From Leucobacter chromiiresistens (lineage in GTDB: Bacteria > Actinomycetota > Actinomycetes > Actinomycetales > Microbacteriaceae), in assembly GCF_900102345.1 (NCBI RefSeq), contig NZ_FNKB01000001.1:2356001-2420000 (forward strand): a DNA stretch of 64,000 bases, in the 5' to 3' direction. A model generated the notes under the pieces. The model saw nothing but the letters and a program-made list of their open reading frames with translations. It was not told the origin of the DNA and ran no database searches. Both the position numbers and the translations under genes were made by a program. Below are positions 62,933 to 64,000 of this stretch, piece by piece (position 1 is the stretch's first letter; every line of letters starts with the position of its first letter).

Positions 62933-63789
62933 TCGACGCCTTCTCGCAGGAAGAGGCCCTCTCGACGGCGCCTTCGCACACCCCCAGCACACCCGTGCTT
63001 CGTATCGCCGATCTCCTCTCTGCTCCAGCGCGGTGCCCAACGCGCATCGCTGAGATACTCCCCTCCCCGCTTGCGCGAGGCGCTCGCGCGGGAGTGTCAG
63101 CGGCTGGCAGCTTGCGCCTCAGCCTTGCAGACTTCGCCGGCCCCGAGAGCCCGACGACGGGTCGGCACCCGCTCCCGGATCACGCCAGTCTCGTCGCGAC
63201 GCTCGCAGCAGCCGGTATCAGTCCAGGCACCACGCTGGTCCTCGCGCCGACTACGCCCGATGCATTCAGCATTGCCGCCAGAGGATGGGTCACACTGCGG
63301 TGGGCAGGAGTCGGCAACGTCATCGTGCTCGCTGACAGTCCGAGCATCGGCTTCGAAGCTCAGCTTGAGGCGCTCATCGCGTGGGCGGCCGCGTCCGGCG
63401 TAGACGACAACCCTACGCCATTCAGGCAAAACAATACGGGGGTCACGGATGCCGCCGGGGTTTCCCGGCGCGAAAAGGACGTGGTGTTGATCGATGCTCG
63501 TTCACCCGATGCATTCGGGGGCGCAGACGCCCATATAGCGGGTTCGGTGAACCTTCCCACAGCGACTTTGCTCGAAGCGGGAGCGCTCACCGATACTGAT
63601 GAGCTGCACCGCGTCTACCGCGAAATTCTCGACCTCGATCCGGGTGCGCAGCCGCTGGTGGTCTCGTGCGGCAGCGGAATCTCTGCCAGCGTGCAAGCTC
63701 TGGCACTCGCGCAAGCGGGCATCTCAGCGCCGGTGTACATCGGCTCGTGGTCGGAATGGAGCAAACGGCGAACGGCGCTTGCGGTATAA
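62929..63789 (+). CDS. Two-domain rhodanese (thiosulfate sulfurtransferase)
   Basis: A protein of 286 residues. The first rhodanese-like domain (about 85-165) lacks the Cys loop. The second (about 180-286) begins DVVLIDARSPDAFGG and has the active-site loop SCGSGISAS with the persulfide Cys at about 247, followed by YIGSWSEWSKR. It transfers sulfane sulfur between acceptors. In this cluster it could handle sulfur released from the imported compound. Co-transcribed with the aldo/keto reductase. Confidence 0.88.
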   Translation: MIDAFSQEEALSTAPSHTPSTPVLRIADLLSAPARCPTRIAEILPSPLARGARAGVSAAGSLRLSLADFAGPESPTTGRHPLPDHASLVATLAAAGISPGTTLVLAPTTPDAFSIAARGWVTLRWAGVGNVIVLADSPSIGFEAQLEALIAWAAASGVDDNPTPFRQNNTGVTDAAGVSRREKDVVLIDARSPDAFGGADAHIAGSVNLPTATLLEAGALTDTDELHRVYREILDLDPGAQPLVVSCGSGISASVQALALAQAGISAPVYIGSWSEWSKRRTALAV

Positions 63790-63832
63790 CTTATATACAG
63801 ATGGACGCCGGCTCGTAGCCCTTGGAGGGGTC

Positions 63833-64000
63833 ATGGCATTTGAGCGCAAGTACAGCGATGAAGTGCGCACGGCAGCCGTCGAGGAGGCCCTCAGACGGCG
63901 ACGAGCTGAGCCTCGTAACCGCTCCATCATTCGAGAGGTTGCCGAGGAGTATTCCGTCGGCTATCAGTCACTGCGCCAATGGCTCGCTCGCTTCGACGAC
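63833..64000 (+). CDS. Transposase HTH protein, IS3 OrfA-like (runs off window)
   Basis: The first 56 codons: MAFERKYSDEVRTAAVEEAL, then EVAEEYSVGYQSLRQWL, the HTH found at the start of IS3/IS481-type transposases. GGAGGGG ribosome site. The rest lies beyond 64000, so it is not known whether the element is complete. Confidence 0.75.
   Translation, partial: MAFERKYSDEVRTAAVEEALRRRRAEPRNRSIIREVAEEYSVGYQSLRQWLARFDD

Noticed and set aside
1..64000. CRISPR arrays
   Set aside because: No regularly spaced 20-40-base repeats were seen. The TDPVDP-coding repeats (about 26400-26560) are short, in frame and part of a protein.

Overview
The window is high-GC DNA from an actinobacterium, most likely Micrococcales and probably Microbacteriaceae. 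The reasons are GTG/TTG starts, ATGA-type stop/start overlaps, a TCGAAC-N4-GTTCGA SOS box, a CmtR-type metal sensor and a Microbacteriaceae-style DUF7882 small protein. About four fifths of it is mobile DNA. The species cannot be read from the sequence.

Region 1 (1-9.9 kb) is a mating-pore operon of an integrative conjugative element (ICE): DUF4913-like protein (cut by the window edge), membrane-anchored protein, lysozyme-like/M23 wall hydrolase, pilin-sized protein, VirB6-like channel protein, SCO6880-type protein, VirB4-like ATPase, small protein, VirD4/TraG coupling ATPase and HNH-like protein. Region 2 (10.3-16.9 kb) is an efflux cassette: MMPL pump, histidine kinase, NarL-type regulator, DUF2871 protein, DHA2 MFS exporter and DUF3817 protein. 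Region 3 (17.2-19.6 kb) has an ICE gene and a lone Ser/Thr kinase. Region 4 (19.8-31.4 kb) is the processing module and accessory genes: a MobF relaxase-helicase (traA) split by one in-frame TGA, a coupled zinc-finger protein, a candidate oriT, a zinc-ribbon/membrane/repeat protein whose DNA is packed with GCGACA, a surface protein with TDPVDP repeats, a secreted nuclease, a DUF7882 protein and a PIN-like protein.

Region 5 (31.6-46.0 kb): an SOS-controlled umuDC operon is cut in umuC by a 12.6-kb transposon. The transposon carries a three-gene recombinase module (tyrosine recombinase, HTH protein, and a six-zinc-ribbon protein with a degenerate recombinase domain) and arsenic/cadmium resistance: arsR, an ArsO-like flavoprotein, cmtR-cadA-lspA-thioredoxin-like, and the convergent operon trxB-trxA-acr3-arsRC-arsC.

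Region 6 (46.2-52.1 kb) is the right end of the mobile block. A broken integrase with an att core at 46.6 kb is followed by a 5-kb island (DUF1643 protein, unknown genes, AbiE-type toxin-antitoxin, intact integrase). That island ends at a second copy of the core, inside the 3' half of a tRNA-Thr(CGT) gene with its terminator. The pattern implies two elements stacked at one tRNA site; the intact tRNA should lie left of the window. A truncated copy of the ICE gene at 17.3 kb sits just outside.

Region 7 (52.1-63.8 kb) looks like a sulfur-acquisition cluster. A leftward operon holds an oligopeptide-type ABC transporter, LLM flavin monooxygenase, cysteine synthase and flavin reductase, with a frameshifted aldo/keto reductase at its head. 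Divergent from it are a second aldo/keto reductase and a rhodanese. The window ends inside a transposase-like HTH gene.
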